Assembly (NCBI RefSeq): GCF_026965555.1
Contig: NZ_CP114040.1
Span: forward strand, 8,158,001 to 8,222,000
DNA from: Nannocystis punicea
Lineage (GTDB): Bacteria; Myxococcota_A; Polyangia; Nannocystales; Nannocystaceae
DNA: 64,000 nt
Direction: 5' to 3'
Both the position numbers and the translations under genes were made by a program. The notes below the pieces were generated by a model. The model was not told the origin of the DNA. It saw nothing but the letters and a program-made list of their open reading frames with translations, and made no database searches. Shown piece by piece: positions 1 to 8,627 of this stretch (the stretch's first letter is position 1; the number at the start of each line of letters is the position of its first letter).

Positions 1-21
1 TGAGCCATCAACATCCTCGCC

Positions 22-957
22 TCAGCCGCCGAGGCGTACCCGCCGCAGCGCGACCTCCTGCTCGTCGCTGTGATGGCAGCAGTAGCCGACCTCGACCCGC
101 GCCGCGTCGATGGCGAACGCGTGCTCCTCGTCGATCGGCAGCGCCCCGCGGTGGCCCGAGAAGATCACGACCGACGGGCCCTCGGGGATCGCGATCTCGA
201 TCGCCGCCGGCGTGATCACGTCGAGCGCCTCCCCGCAGGCCGGCACGATCGAGTGGCCGAGCGGCTCGAACACGCTGCCGAGGCCGTTGTCGAACCCGCC
301 GCGGACTGCCACCGCCAGGATCGAGTCGTCGAGCCGCTGCAGGCGGACCGCCTGGAACACCGAGAACTCCTCGGATTGGCCGACGTACAGCTTGACCTCG
401 TCGTCCGCCGCCCAGTCGACCTCGCCCTCGGGCGCCGCCGCGATCTTGAACGTCGCCGTCTGCGGCGCCCCGTCGAGCTCGCACGCCAGCTCGGTCGTCA
501 CCGTCCCCGCGTCGACCGCCACCGACGCGACCGTGCACGTCAGGTCGGCCTTGAAGTTGGCGAAGTTCTCGGTCGGCAGCCAGCCCGGCCCCTCGATCGA
601 GAACGCGGCCGAGACCGCCGGATCGGCCGGCGCGACGCACTCCTCGGGGAGGTCGGGGTCCGGGCCGGTGTCGTCGGTCCCGGCCGTGTCGTCGGTGGCC
701 GCGGTCACCTCGCCGTCCGTCTCGGTCTCGGTCGGCTCGGGCTCGCTCCCCGTCGCTTCGGGCTCGGTCGCGGGTGCGACCGTCGGATCGTCATGGGTCG
801 CGCCCGACGGGTCGCCCTCGGTCGCCGCGGTCTCGGTGGCGGGATCGGTGTCGGTCGCGCTGTCGGAGCCCTCCTTGGGCGTACAGGCGGCGACGGCGAC
901 GAACAACGAAGCGAACATCACGGATTCAAGCGAAGCCAAGCGCATGCAAAGAAACAT
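22..957 (-). CDS. secreted lipoprotein with acidic Thr/Glu-rich linker, function unknown
   Basis: Predicted 311-residue lipoprotein. A short hydrophobic signal ends in lipobox VAAC (Cys25), so the protein should be lipid-anchored on the cell envelope. About 75 residues of Asp/Glu/Thr/Ala/Gly/Pro linker follow, then a globular domain of about 190 residues with several cysteines, including a CC pair near the C-terminus. I recognise no family for that domain. The ATG at 957 was chosen because GAGGGG lies 7 nt upstream. A second in-frame ATG at 945 would give an equally good signal peptide. A perfect 12-bp inverted repeat lies about 70 nt upstream. The linker type is shared with six other lipoproteins in this window. 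The gene call is fairly sure; the function is unknown. Confidence 0.75.
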   Translation of the reverse strand: MFLCMRLASLESVMFASLFVAVAACTPKEGSDSATDTDPATETAATEGDPSGATHDDPTVAPATEPEATGSEPEPTETETDGEVTAATDDTAGTDDTGPDPDLPEECVAPADPAVSAAFSIEGPGWLPTENFANFKADLTCTVASVAVDAGTVTTELACELDGAPQTATFKIAAAPEGEVDWAADDEVKLYVGQSEEFSVFQAVRLQRLDDSILAVAVRGGFDNGLGSVFEPLGHSIVPACGEALDVITPAAIEIAIPEGPSVVIFSGHRGALPIDEEHAFAIDAARVEVGYCCHHSDEQEVALRRVRLGG

Positions 958-1027
958 GCCCCGGCCCCTCGTCCCCGTCAAGCTCGCGCGCCTCGCATTG
1001 CACGTACCGCCCCGCGCGCCCGAGCGC

Positions 1028-1057
1028 GACACGAATGTCATGACCGACATTCGTGTC
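1028..1057. promoter_or_regulatory. perfect 12-bp inverted repeat upstream of a lipoprotein gene
   Basis: GACACGAATGTC and GACATTCGTGTC are exact reverse complements separated by 6 nt (ATGACC). The element lies about 71-100 nt upstream of the lipoprotein start at 957 and downstream of the kinase gene ending at 1188. It could be a dimeric repressor or activator operator, or the terminator stem of the upstream kinase gene. No T-tract follows it on the minus strand, which favours the operator reading. Confidence 0.5.
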
Positions 1058-1187
1058 ACGGTGTCATCAATCACCGACGCGCCCCGCGAATCAACGCACC
1101 CCGCTCACCCGCGCGAATCAGCGGCAGGACCGGCCTCGCCTGGCGCCGATCCCCGAACTGGACCGACGCCGATCCGCGAGGGTCGAA

Positions 1188-2768
1188 TCACTCGTCGACG
1201 CGCCGCTTGCAGAGCTTCAGCCAGTCCTGCACCTCGGGGTCGCGCAGGCTGGAGCCGATGGCGATGCAGTCGGCGAAGTCGCCGAGCTCCATCGCGGCCT
1301 TGGTCTGCAGCTTGCGCCGCTCCGGGTCGGACGCCCAGCACTCGCGGTGGCGGCTCTGATCGCGCAGGACGCTCCAGCGCTGGGTGCGACGCGCCTCCTC
1401 GGCCTTCGAGCGGATCCGCTGACAGCGGACAGTCAGATGCGCCGCATCGGTCGCGGCGTTCGGCTCGGCCTCCGCGGCGGGCGCAGGCGGGGCCGCGGCG
1501 CTCCCCACGGGCGCGGGTCGGCGGGCCTGGCTCTTGGCGTTCGCGTCGGGCCGTCGCGGCTCGGGCTCGGGTGCAGGCGCGGGCGCGACCGCAGGCGTCG
1601 GCGGCGGGACGACGACCTCCGCGACCTCGCGCGCCGGCGTGGGCACGGGGGCCGTCGGGATCGGCGCGCGCCCTTCGGGCTCGGCCTCGAGCGCCGCCTC
1701 GGGCCTCACCCACACGAACGCGGCGACGGCCACCAGCAGCACGCCGACCGCGACGGCGATCCACCGCCGTCCCGACGGGGCCGGCACGCTCACGGGAGGT
1801 TCGGTCGGCGGTTCGATGGGCGCCGCGCTGGCCACGAACGGGAGCGGCGCCTGCGGGTGGCGCAGGTCGGCGAGGACCTCGTCGAGGCGGGCCGCCAGCG
1901 CCTCGCCGCTGGCCGGGCGCGCCGCCGGATCGATGCTCAGGCAGTCGGCGATCAGCTGCACGAGCCGGGCCGGCAGACCGGGCCGGCGCGCGTCGATCGA
2001 CGGCGCGGGGTGCAGCAGCTTGAAGTTGAGCAGCTCGAACGTGTGCCGCGCGGTGAACGGCAGCGAGCCGGTGAGCATCTCGTAGAGCATCACGCCGACC
2101 GCGTAGACGTCGATCGCCGGGTTCGGCGCCACGCTGGTCGCCTGCTCGGGCGCCATGTAGTCGGCGTCGGTCCGGTGAGCCCCCGCCTCGCTCGCGTGCT
2201 CGACCACCCCCGCGTTGAGCGCGACCTTGGCGGCGAGCCCGAAGTCGATGAGCTTGACGACCTCGCCGTTCGGCTCGCTCGCCAGCATGACGCTGCTGGG
2301 CTTGAGGGCGCGGTGGACGATGCCCGCCCGGTGCGCCGCCGCGAGGCCCAGCGCCGCCTGGCGCATCAGCACGCACGCGCGGTCCGCCTCGAACACGAGC
2401 ACCTCCTCGAGCTCGCGCGCGAGGTTGTGGCCCTCGAGGTACGCCATGACGACGAACAGGCGGCCGTCGGCCAGCTCCCCGGCGTCGAACACCTGGACGA
2501 TGTGGGGGTGCCCGAGCGCGCCGGCCTTGCAGGCCTCGACGCGGAAGCGCCGGGCGATCGAGGCCCGGGAGCTCGGCTCGGCGTGCAGCACCTTGATCGC
2601 CACGGTGCGCTGCAGCTCGACGTGCTCGGCGAGGTACACCGCGCCCATCCCGCCCTCGCCGACCACCTCGAGGATCCGGTAGCGCCCATCGAGCAATGTC
2701 TCCGGGGACATGTCCTTGTCGACAGGTGCAAGGAGCTCGTCGGACGCACTGGCTTCGGGGTTGTCCAT
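1188..2768 (-). CDS. membrane-anchored Ser/Thr kinase-like protein with degenerate catalytic loop (probable pseudokinase)
   Basis: 526 residues. An N-terminal PknB-type kinase domain (about 30-300) has the Gly loop GEGGMG (38-43), the ATP-binding Lys in VAIKV (59), DFG (175-177) and APE (206-208). The catalytic loop reads VHRALKPSSVM instead of HRDLKPxN: the catalytic Asp is Ala154 and the Mg-binding Asn is Ser159, each one base from the canonical codon (GCC for GAC, AGC for AAC). One transmembrane helix (335-354) follows, then a Pro/Ala-rich segment and a charged C-terminal region with four or more cysteines. The layout (cytoplasmic kinase domain, TM, external sensor tail) is normal for the family, but phosphotransfer is unlikely. 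A scaffold or allosteric role is inferred. Start: ATG at 2768; a GTG 33 nt upstream is an alternative. Confidence 0.9.
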   Translation of the reverse strand: MDNPEASASDELLAPVDKDMSPETLLDGRYRILEVVGEGGMGAVYLAEHVELQRTVAIKVLHAEPSSRASIARRFRVEACKAGALGHPHIVQVFDAGELADGRLFVVMAYLEGHNLARELEEVLVFEADRACVLMRQAALGLAAAHRAGIVHRALKPSSVMLASEPNGEVVKLIDFGLAAKVALNAGVVEHASEAGAHRTDADYMAPEQATSVAPNPAIDVYAVGVMLYEMLTGSLPFTARHTFELLNFKLLHPAPSIDARRPGLPARLVQLIADCLSIDPAARPASGEALAARLDEVLADLRHPQAPLPFVASAAPIEPPTEPPVSVPAPSGRRWIAVAVGVLLVAVAAFVWVRPEAALEAEPEGRAPIPTAPVPTPAREVAEVVVPPPTPAVAPAPAPEPEPRRPDANAKSQARRPAPVGSAAAPPAPAAEAEPNAATDAAHLTVRCQRIRSKAEEARRTQRWSVLRDQSRHRECWASDPERRKLQTKAAMELGDFADCIAIGSSLRDPEVQDWLKLCKRRVDE

Positions 2769-3243
2769 CGGCGGATCCGAGCGAGCGTCCGAGGTTACCA
2801 CGCTGCCCGTGTGGGACGCAGTCTCCGCGCCCCGTACCCGCAGCGCGAGGACGCGATCGCGTCTGCGGCCGCGGATGCTCGATCCGCGAGGATCTCGAGC
2901 GTCGACACTTCGGCGCGCCCCGGGATGACCGCCGTCCACTCGCGCGCATGGGCCCGCTCGCGGGGCACCTCCTGCCGCGAAATCACCACACGCCGGCCCT
3001 GCCCCACGCCTGGCGATCGCCGCGCGCCCTCGCCCATCCGGACCGCTCGACGCGTCGTACACCGCGGCACAATGGATCCGACCGCGACGGCCACCGCCCG
3101 TGCGACCCGCATCGATCTCGCCGCGGCGATCCATCGGCGCACTCCCCGCGATTCGCATCGCGCCGCGCTCGAGCTCCTGCCGTCAATCGCCATCGCGGGA
3201 CCGTACCGTCGTCCCGCTCATGCTCGCAGCCAGGACCGCCGCC
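2769..3243. other. intergenic region, no gene recognised
   Basis: This 475-nt stretch lies between the start of the pseudokinase gene (minus) and the stop of the permease gene (minus). It should hold the promoter of the pseudokinase gene. I see no convincing promoter motif, RNA gene or small ORF, only GC-rich shadow frames. Confidence 0.5.
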
Positions 3244-4578
3244 TCACGGATCGTGGTGCAGATAGCTCGCCTGCCGCGGCAGCCGCAGGCTGACCAGGAA
3301 CGTGATCACCATCATCGCGGTGACGTACCAGAAGAACGCCGATTCGTAGCCCAGCGACTTGAGGCCCAGCGCCACGTACTCCGCCGAGCCGCCGAAGATC
3401 GCGTTCGCCACGGCATAGGCCAGGCCGACGCCGAGGGCCCGCACCTCCGGCGGGAACATCTCCGCCTTCACGATGCCGCTGATCGAGGTGTAGAGGCTCA
3501 CGATCGCCAGCGCGAGCAGGATCAGGACGAAGGCCATCACCGGGCTGGTCGTATTCTGCAAGGCCGTCAGGATCGGCACCGTGGCCACCGCGCCGAGGGA
3601 GCCGAACAGCAGCATGCTGCTCCGCCGGCCGATCCGGTCCGACAGCGCGCCGAAGAACGGCTGCATGCACATGTACAGGAACAGCGCGCACGTCATCACG
3701 TAGCTCGCCGTCCGGATCGGCAGGTGCACCGTATTCACCAGGTACTTCTGCATATACGTGGTGAAGGTGTAGAAGATGAGCGATCCGCCGGCGGTGTAGC
3801 CCAGCACCGTGAGGAAGGCCGCCCGGTGGTGGCGGAGCAGGCCGGCCACGCTGCCCGCCTCCGCGTCGGCTTTGGCCTCCTCGCTCTGCGTCTCGTGCAG
3901 CCTGCGGCGCAGCAGCAGGGCGACCACCGCCGCCGCCGCGCCGAGCACGAACGGGATCCGCCAGCCCCAGGCCTTGAGCTCGGCGTCGGTCAGCAGGTTC
4001 TCGAGCGCCACGATCACCATCACCGCGAGGAGCTGTCCGCCGATCAGCGTCACGTACTGAAACGAAGAGAAGAAGCCGCGCCGCCCCTTGAGCGCCACCT
4101 CGCTCATATAGGTCGCGGTGGTCCCGTATTCGCCGCCCACCGACAGGCCCTGGAACAGCCGGCACACCAGCAGCATGAACGGCGCCCACGCCCCGATCTG
4201 CGCGTACGTCGGCAGGCAGGCGATCACCAGCGAGCCGGCGCACATCATGACGACGGAGATCAACATCGACGTCTTGCGCCCGACCCGGTCGGCGATGCGC
4301 CCGAACAGCCAGCCGCCGATCGGCCGCATCAGGAAGCCGGCCGCGAACACTCCGGCGGTGTTCAACAATTGCGCGGTCGGATTCGACTGGGGAAAGAACG
4401 CCGGCGCGAAGTACAGCGCCGAGAAGGCGTACACGTAGAAATCGAACCACTCGACCAGGTTGCCCGACGACGCCGCCATGATGGCGAAGATCCGGTGGCG
4501 TCGATCCTCGTCGGCGGCGTCAGGCAGGGGCGAAGAGACGGCCGACTGGCCTCCGGAGGTCGACGTGAATGCCTTCAT
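3244..4578 (-). CDS. kgtP: MFS metabolite:H+ symporter, 2-oxoglutarate permease KgtP type
   Basis: 444 residues, matching the usual length of about 430 for KgtP. It should import 2-oxoglutarate with protons across the inner membrane. The sequence follows enterobacterial KgtP, as I remember it, almost block for block: SSGNLVEWFDFYVYAFSALY at the first helix, AGVFAAGFLMRPIGGWLFGR, the MFS loop motif DRVGRKTSM, LFQGLSVGGEYGTTATYMSE, FTTYMQKYLVNT and ALGVGLAYAVANAIFGGSAE. There are twelve predicted helices. The similarity is unusually tight for a myxobacterial gene, and wobble positions look less GC-biased than in neighbours, so transfer from a gamma- or betaproteobacterium is possible. The gene stands alone, with no metabolic partner beside it. 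Start: ATG at 4578 aligns with the family N-terminus; an in-frame ATG about 85 nt upstream is less likely. Confidence 0.93.
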   Translation of the reverse strand: MKAFTSTSGGQSAVSSPLPDAADEDRRHRIFAIMAASSGNLVEWFDFYVYAFSALYFAPAFFPQSNPTAQLLNTAGVFAAGFLMRPIGGWLFGRIADRVGRKTSMLISVVMMCAGSLVIACLPTYAQIGAWAPFMLLVCRLFQGLSVGGEYGTTATYMSEVALKGRRGFFSSFQYVTLIGGQLLAVMVIVALENLLTDAELKAWGWRIPFVLGAAAAVVALLLRRRLHETQSEEAKADAEAGSVAGLLRHHRAAFLTVLGYTAGGSLIFYTFTTYMQKYLVNTVHLPIRTASYVMTCALFLYMCMQPFFGALSDRIGRRSSMLLFGSLGAVATVPILTALQNTTSPVMAFVLILLALAIVSLYTSISGIVKAEMFPPEVRALGVGLAYAVANAIFGGSAEYVALGLKSLGYESAFFWYVTAMMVITFLVSLRLPRQASYLHHDP

Positions 4579-4893
4579 GGTCTGGTCGTGCCCGGCGAAA
4601 GATACTGCGGCCGCCCAGGGTGCCACATGCGGCCGAGCCGCGGACATTTTTTCAAAGCCCTTCATGCCACAGTGCACGCCGCCTGCAGCGCCGCTGCCTG
4701 GGCGCCGCCGTCGCTCGAGGTCGCCGCCGGCGACAGACGCCGGCTCGTCGCGGCCGCCCGGCGGGCGCTCGCGGCGCTCGCCATCACCGCAGCGCTCGCT
4801 CGCCGCGACCTGCGGCAGGCGTCGGACGCGTTCGTCGAAGGCTCGCGACCTCGACGCCGAGAGCGCCGCCCCCGTGACGGCGCGGAGCACCGT

Positions 4894-4909
4894 CTGTCTC
4901 TTCGGACAG
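4894..4909. repeat. short hairpin CTGTC-TCTTCG-GACAG
   Basis: Five-base arms enclose a loop ending in TTCG, about 65 nt upstream of the small membrane-protein ORF at 4976. It belongs to a loose family of GACAG/CTGTC or GACATG/CATGTC hairpins found in several intergenic spaces here. On its own it would be weak evidence. Confidence 0.3.
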
Positions 4910-4975
4910 GACTACCCCGGCCCGGCCGGCCGCCCGCGCAGTTGCCAATCGCCAGCGTCGGCCCATGACGATCGC

Positions 4976-5134
4976 GTGGCCACGAGCAACAAGATCCCCA
5001 TCCTTACCATCGTGCTGGTGGGAATCGGACTCATCGTGACGATCTTCGGCATCCGCTACATTCGGGCCAACCCCGGCGATCGCGGCACGAGCCAGGACGA
5101 TTCCCCCGCGGCCGCGGCTCCCCACACGCGATGA
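4976..5134 (+). CDS. small single-pass membrane protein
   Basis: A 52-residue ORF with a GTG start. Residues about 6-25 form one clear transmembrane helix (IPILTIVLVGIGLIVTIFGI), followed by a basic/polar tail (RYIRANPGD) and an Ala-rich end. The short polar N-terminus (VATSNK) and the helix look like a real small membrane protein rather than a chance frame, since this frame is not opposite any other gene. It ends 17 nt before the stop of the convergent sigma-54 activator gene. Function unknown. No clear ribosome-binding site is visible. Confidence 0.5.
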   Translation: MATSNKIPILTIVLVGIGLIVTIFGIRYIRANPGDRGTSQDDSPAAAAPHTR

Positions 5135-5151
5135 GCCCGACGCCTCGCCGC

Positions 5152-6144
5152 TCAAGCCGGCCTCGGGACGCGGACCTGGCCGGTGGCGATGTAGCGCTGA
5201 ATGGTCCGCGGGCTGATCCGCAGGCGGGCGGCCGCCCGGCGCGTATCGCCGCCCGCCTGCGTCAGCGCGACCTCGACAATTTTGAGGAGCATCGCGTCGA
5301 GGCCGTCGTCGAGCGAGAGCACCAGCGGCTCGGACGCGCCGGCAGCCATCTCCTCGACCGCCTGCGCGTGGAGGTGTTCGGGCAGGTCGCGCAGGCGGAC
5401 CTGGCGACCGCTGCGGAGCAGGCACAGCCTCTCGATGACGTTGCGGAGCTCGCGGACGTTGCCTGGCCAGTCGTACTGCAGGAGGATCGCCCGGACCGGA
5501 CGCGTGAGCCGGGGCGGCTCGACCTTGTGGCGCGCGGTCGTCTCGGCGATGAACTGACGGATCAGCGGCACGATCGCCGAGCGGCGCTCGCGGAGCGGCG
5601 GGACGTGCAACGTGACGCCCTCGATGCGGTAGTAGAGGTCGGCCCGGAAGCGGCCCGCGCGGACGTCCTGCGCGAGCGGCCGCAACGTCGCGCACATCAG
5701 GCGCACGTCGGCCTCGAGCTTGGTGGTCCCGCCGACTCGCATGAATCGCCGGTTGTCGAGGAAGCGGAGGATCTTCGCCTGCATCGCCGCCGGCATCTCG
5801 CCGATCTCGTCGAAGAACAGCGTGCCGCCGTCGGCGGCCTCGACCTTGCCGCGCGCTCGCTCGCTCGCGCCGGTGAACGCGCCGCGCTCGTGGCCGAACA
5901 ACTCGCTCTCGAACAGGGACTCCGGGATCGCCGCGCAGTTGATCGGCACGAAGGGCCCGTGGCGCCGGTCCGACAGCTCGTGGGCGCGACGCGCGAGCAC
6001 CTCCTTCCCCACCCCGCTCTCGCCGATGAACGTCAGCATCACCTGCTTGTCGGCGACCGAGCGCAGCACTCGATCGAGTCGACGCATGACGGCGGACTGC
6101 AAGATCGGGGCAAAAGCGGCGACAGTTTGTCGTTTCTTCGCCAT
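5152..6144 (-). CDS. PspF-like sigma-54-dependent transcriptional activator (no sensor domain)
   Basis: 330 residues: AAA+ enhancer-binding domain plus Fis-type DNA-binding helix-turn-helix. It should bind upstream of sigma-54 promoters and remodel the closed complex with ATP. Visible motifs are Walker A GESGVGKE (41-48), the sigma-54 contact loop GAFTGA (88-93), Walker B TLFFDEIG (108-115), an RFRADLYYRI block and WPGNVREL. A C-terminal HTH (AGGDTRRAAARLRISPRTIQ) closes the protein. Only about 20 residues precede the AAA+ domain, so there is no receiver, GAF or FHA input; like PspF, activity must be set by a partner or by expression. The divergent gene at 6234 encodes a receiver-like protein that could be that partner (inference). 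Start ATG 6144 is preferred over upstream in-frame codons, which add only low-complexity sequence. Confidence 0.9.
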   Translation of the reverse strand: MAKKRQTVAAFAPILQSAVMRRLDRVLRSVADKQVMLTFIGESGVGKEVLARRAHELSDRRHGPFVPINCAAIPESLFESELFGHERGAFTGASERARGKVEAADGGTLFFDEIGEMPAAMQAKILRFLDNRRFMRVGGTTKLEADVRLMCATLRPLAQDVRAGRFRADLYYRIEGVTLHVPPLRERRSAIVPLIRQFIAETTARHKVEPPRLTRPVRAILLQYDWPGNVRELRNVIERLCLLRSGRQVRLRDLPEHLHAQAVEEMAAGASEPLVLSLDDGLDAMLLKIVEVALTQAGGDTRRAAARLRISPRTIQRYIATGQVRVPRPA

Positions 6145-6233
6145 GTCCACCTCAAGATACGCCCCTTCCCGTCGCTTCGTCCGCTCCGGCTCGCAGAAAG
6201 CCTCCACGAGCCGCTCCGAGCCGCCCTTCAGGC

Positions 6234-6671
6234 GTGGCACACATCCTGCACTACGGGCGTGTGACCTGCTTCCAAGGCACCAAGAACTACCTCGGGGTGG
6301 TGTTGCTGATCAGCGCGGCGGCCAGCCTGACCCACGTCGGGGAGTTGCTGCGCCGCTTCGGCTTCGAAGTGCACGAGCTCTGCAGGATCCCCACTGCCGC
6401 GCAGATGGTCGATCACGACGCCCACGCCGTCCGCCTGGCGATCGTCGACGAGGCCCTCTACGTCGGCGCCGGCGTCGACCCCCTCTCCCTGCTCCGCGAG
6501 ATGCCGTCGCGGGCGCCGCTCCTGATCGTGCAGCAGAGCGCCGCGCGTCGGGACGACTCCGGGGCCGCGACCTCGACGCGTTGTCACTACCTCCCGCCCA
6601 GCTTCTCGCCGCTCGACCTGACCCTCACGATCGTCGACGCCCTGAATGCGCCGCCGAGCTGCGAGAACTGA
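6234..6671 (+). CDS. receiver-like protein of unknown function
   Basis: 145 residues; an internal GTG at 6261 is an alternative start. The pattern of hydrophobic strands resembles a CheY fold: GVVLLIS near the N-terminus, then an amphipathic helix LTHVGELLRRFGFEVHEL, VRLAIVDEAL where the phospho-Asp strand would be, and APLLIVQQS. The conserved acidic pair and the Thr/Lys switch residues are not convincing, so this is at best a pseudo-receiver. It is divergently transcribed from the sigma-54 activator, with about 90 nt between starts, an arrangement that often means shared control. The gene call rests on that fold impression and on its position. Confidence 0.5.
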   Translation: MAHILHYGRVTCFQGTKNYLGVVLLISAAASLTHVGELLRRFGFEVHELCRIPTAAQMVDHDAHAVRLAIVDEALYVGAGVDPLSLLREMPSRAPLLIVQQSAARRDDSGAATSTRCHYLPPSFSPLDLTLTIVDALNAPPSCEN

Positions 6672-6719
6672 TCGCGTGAAGCGCCGCGATCGCGCGCCGG
6701 TCGGCGCTCGCGGGGAGTG

Positions 6720-7742
6720 CTAGCGCTTGCGGCGAGCCGGCCAGTGGAACCACGCGACGAAGGTATCGCGGATCAACCGGGCGCCGAGGTACGCGCGGAG
6801 CAGGGCCTCTCGGGTCGAGCCGAGGCCGTAGCCGTGGCTGACGATGTCGCTGCAGATCTGCAGGCCGATGCCGTGGCCGTCGGTCGTATAGCGGCTGGCG
6901 AAGATCTGGCCGAAGTCGTCGCCGAGGTCGGCGACGAGGCGGGCCCGGTGCTCCGACGAGACCTGATTGCTGATCACGAAGCGGAGGTCGGTCTCGCGTG
7001 ATTCGGAGAGCGGGAACACCTGGACGTGGACCACCGCGTCGGCGGCGAAGCGGGCCGCGTTATTGATCAGGTTGTACATCACTCGGTCGAGCGCCGCGAA
7101 TTCCATGCAGCACTCCGATACGGTCCCGCTGAACTCGCAGGCCATCTCGACCCGCACCGGGCGAGCGCCGGCGGCTCCGTAGGGGATGCCGGCCCACTTC
7201 TCCAGCAGCAGCGACGCGTCGTGCTCGAGCGGCGCCAGGTCGACCGCATGGCCGGCGGGGTCGAGGTCGGGCAGCGCGTTGCGCATGATCTTGAGGTGGT
7301 CACGGACCAGGAAGAAGATGCGCTCGACGTCCTCGGTCCCCGCCTCGTCGGCCTCGCACAGATCGAGGTGCATCAGCAGTCCGGTGAGGCTGCCGCCGCG
7401 GACGTCGTGATAGACCTTGCGCACCGCCATCGGCGTGTCCTCGGCGACCAGCGCCGCCCCGAGGCCGCGGATCTGCTCGCCCAACCCGCCATAGTCCTGG
7501 CGCGCCAGCTCCTCCCGCAGCAGCACCAGGGCGCGGCCCGGATCGTCGAAGCCGCGGACGATCGCCAGCAGCGCGAGCAGGAAATCGTAGAGCCGTCGCA
7601 CCACCTGCGTATCGCCCGGCGTCAGATCGCCGACCGAGGCGAAGACAGTGTCTCCGACGTAGGGGAGCGGTCGCGGGAGGATCTCCGCCGGCGACGCAAG
7701 AGCGAGCAGTTCGGGACGCGTGAGCGGCGAAGCGAGATCCAT
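6720..7742 (-). CDS. cytoplasmic sensor histidine kinase
   Basis: 340 residues without transmembrane segments. An N-terminal region of about 105 residues has no recognised sensor domain. It is followed by an H-box-like segment VYHDVRGGSLTGLL (candidate phospho-His112) and a HATPase_c domain with N-box MYNLINNAARFA and G-box DGHGIGLQICSDIVSHGYG. It should autophosphorylate and pass phosphate to a response regulator. The nearest candidate is the stand-alone receiver encoded 276 nt upstream on the same strand, but the gap leaves co-transcription open. The HDIR-like H-box with a short loop suggests a divergent HK subfamily. Start ATG 7742 was chosen because upstream codons add Cys/His-rich non-conserved sequence. 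Confidence 0.82.
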   Translation of the reverse strand: MDLASPLTRPELLALASPAEILPRPLPYVGDTVFASVGDLTPGDTQVVRRLYDFLLALLAIVRGFDDPGRALVLLREELARQDYGGLGEQIRGLGAALVAEDTPMAVRKVYHDVRGGSLTGLLMHLDLCEADEAGTEDVERIFFLVRDHLKIMRNALPDLDPAGHAVDLAPLEHDASLLLEKWAGIPYGAAGARPVRVEMACEFSGTVSECCMEFAALDRVMYNLINNAARFAADAVVHVQVFPLSESRETDLRFVISNQVSSEHRARLVADLGDDFGQIFASRYTTDGHGIGLQICSDIVSHGYGLGSTREALLRAYLGARLIRDTFVAWFHWPARRKR

Positions 7743-8018
7743 GGCGCGTGCGATGCTGCCTCCAATACCGTGAGCCTGCAAGTCGCACCCGCACGAGTGC
7801 GGCTCGCAGGCACCATCGCCCACCGTGCAAGGTCTGTGGCGAGGTTGTTCAATGTTCAATGTCGAGCTCCACTGGCCTCATACGGTCGAGGCCGCTGGCG
7901 GCGACCCGGCGTGCCGTTCAATGTCTGTACTCCTCGTAGAAGGTTTTTCAGCGATCGCCCGGACGCGACGATTGGCCGCACGATCGCGCGAATCACCGCA
8001 GGACGCCCCTCGCGGACA

Positions 8019-8390
8019 TCAACCGCGCTGGCCCGGCGGAGGGCCGCAGTAGCGCCGCACCAGCCCCAGCAGGAGGTCGAAGTCGACCGGCTTGCGGACG
8101 AACGCGACCCCGCCCGGGGCGGTCTTCGGGTGCCCCGCGGCCATGACGAGGACCGGCAGCGCGACGATGCGATCCTCGCTCTGCAGGACGTCGACGACGT
8201 CCCAATCGCCGAGGACCGGCATCATCAGATCGATCAGGACCAGGCACGGGTCACGGTCGGAGCGGCGCAGGAAGTTCAGCGCCTCCTCGCCGCTGTTGGC
8301 CTCCTCGACGATGTATCCCTCGCTGCGGAGGAGCCGGGCGGTGACACCACGAATTTCGGAATCGTCTTCGATGAAAAGAATCGTGGGCAT
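8019..8390 (-). CDS. single-domain response regulator (CheY-like)
   Basis: 123 residues, only a receiver domain. It has the acidic pocket EDD (8-10), phospho-acceptor Asp54 in VLIDLMMP and conserved Lys100 in FVRKPVD. The switch Ser/Thr that normally precedes beta-5 appears to be Ala84 in VLVMAAGHP, so signalling after phosphorylation may differ from CheY. There is no output domain, so it would act through protein contacts or in a phosphorelay. Same strand as the histidine kinase at 6720-7742 and upstream of it. Start ATG 8390 gives the canonical MPTILFIEDD beginning. Confidence 0.9.
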   Translation of the reverse strand: MPTILFIEDDSEIRGVTARLLRSEGYIVEEANSGEEALNFLRRSDRDPCLVLIDLMMPVLGDWDVVDVLQSEDRIVALPVLVMAAGHPKTAPGGVAFVRKPVDFDLLLGLVRRYCGPPPGQRG

Positions 8391-8627
8391 GATCGCCGGG
8401 AACCTAGCAGACGTTTCGCGGGGCGCCTGCAGCCCGTTCGGCCGCGTCGCGCATCCAGCGCAGACCCGCGATCGCGCGAGCGGCCTCAGCCGCAGTAGCC
8501 CGGACACCTGCCGGCCAATCCCCTCGTCCGCCGGCGCGCGGCCCGCGAGCGGTCCACAGAGGGTTGACCGGCTTCACACTGCGTCTCGAAGCAGTCCCCC
8601 CGAAGCATGCTAACCTGGGCCGAGTTG

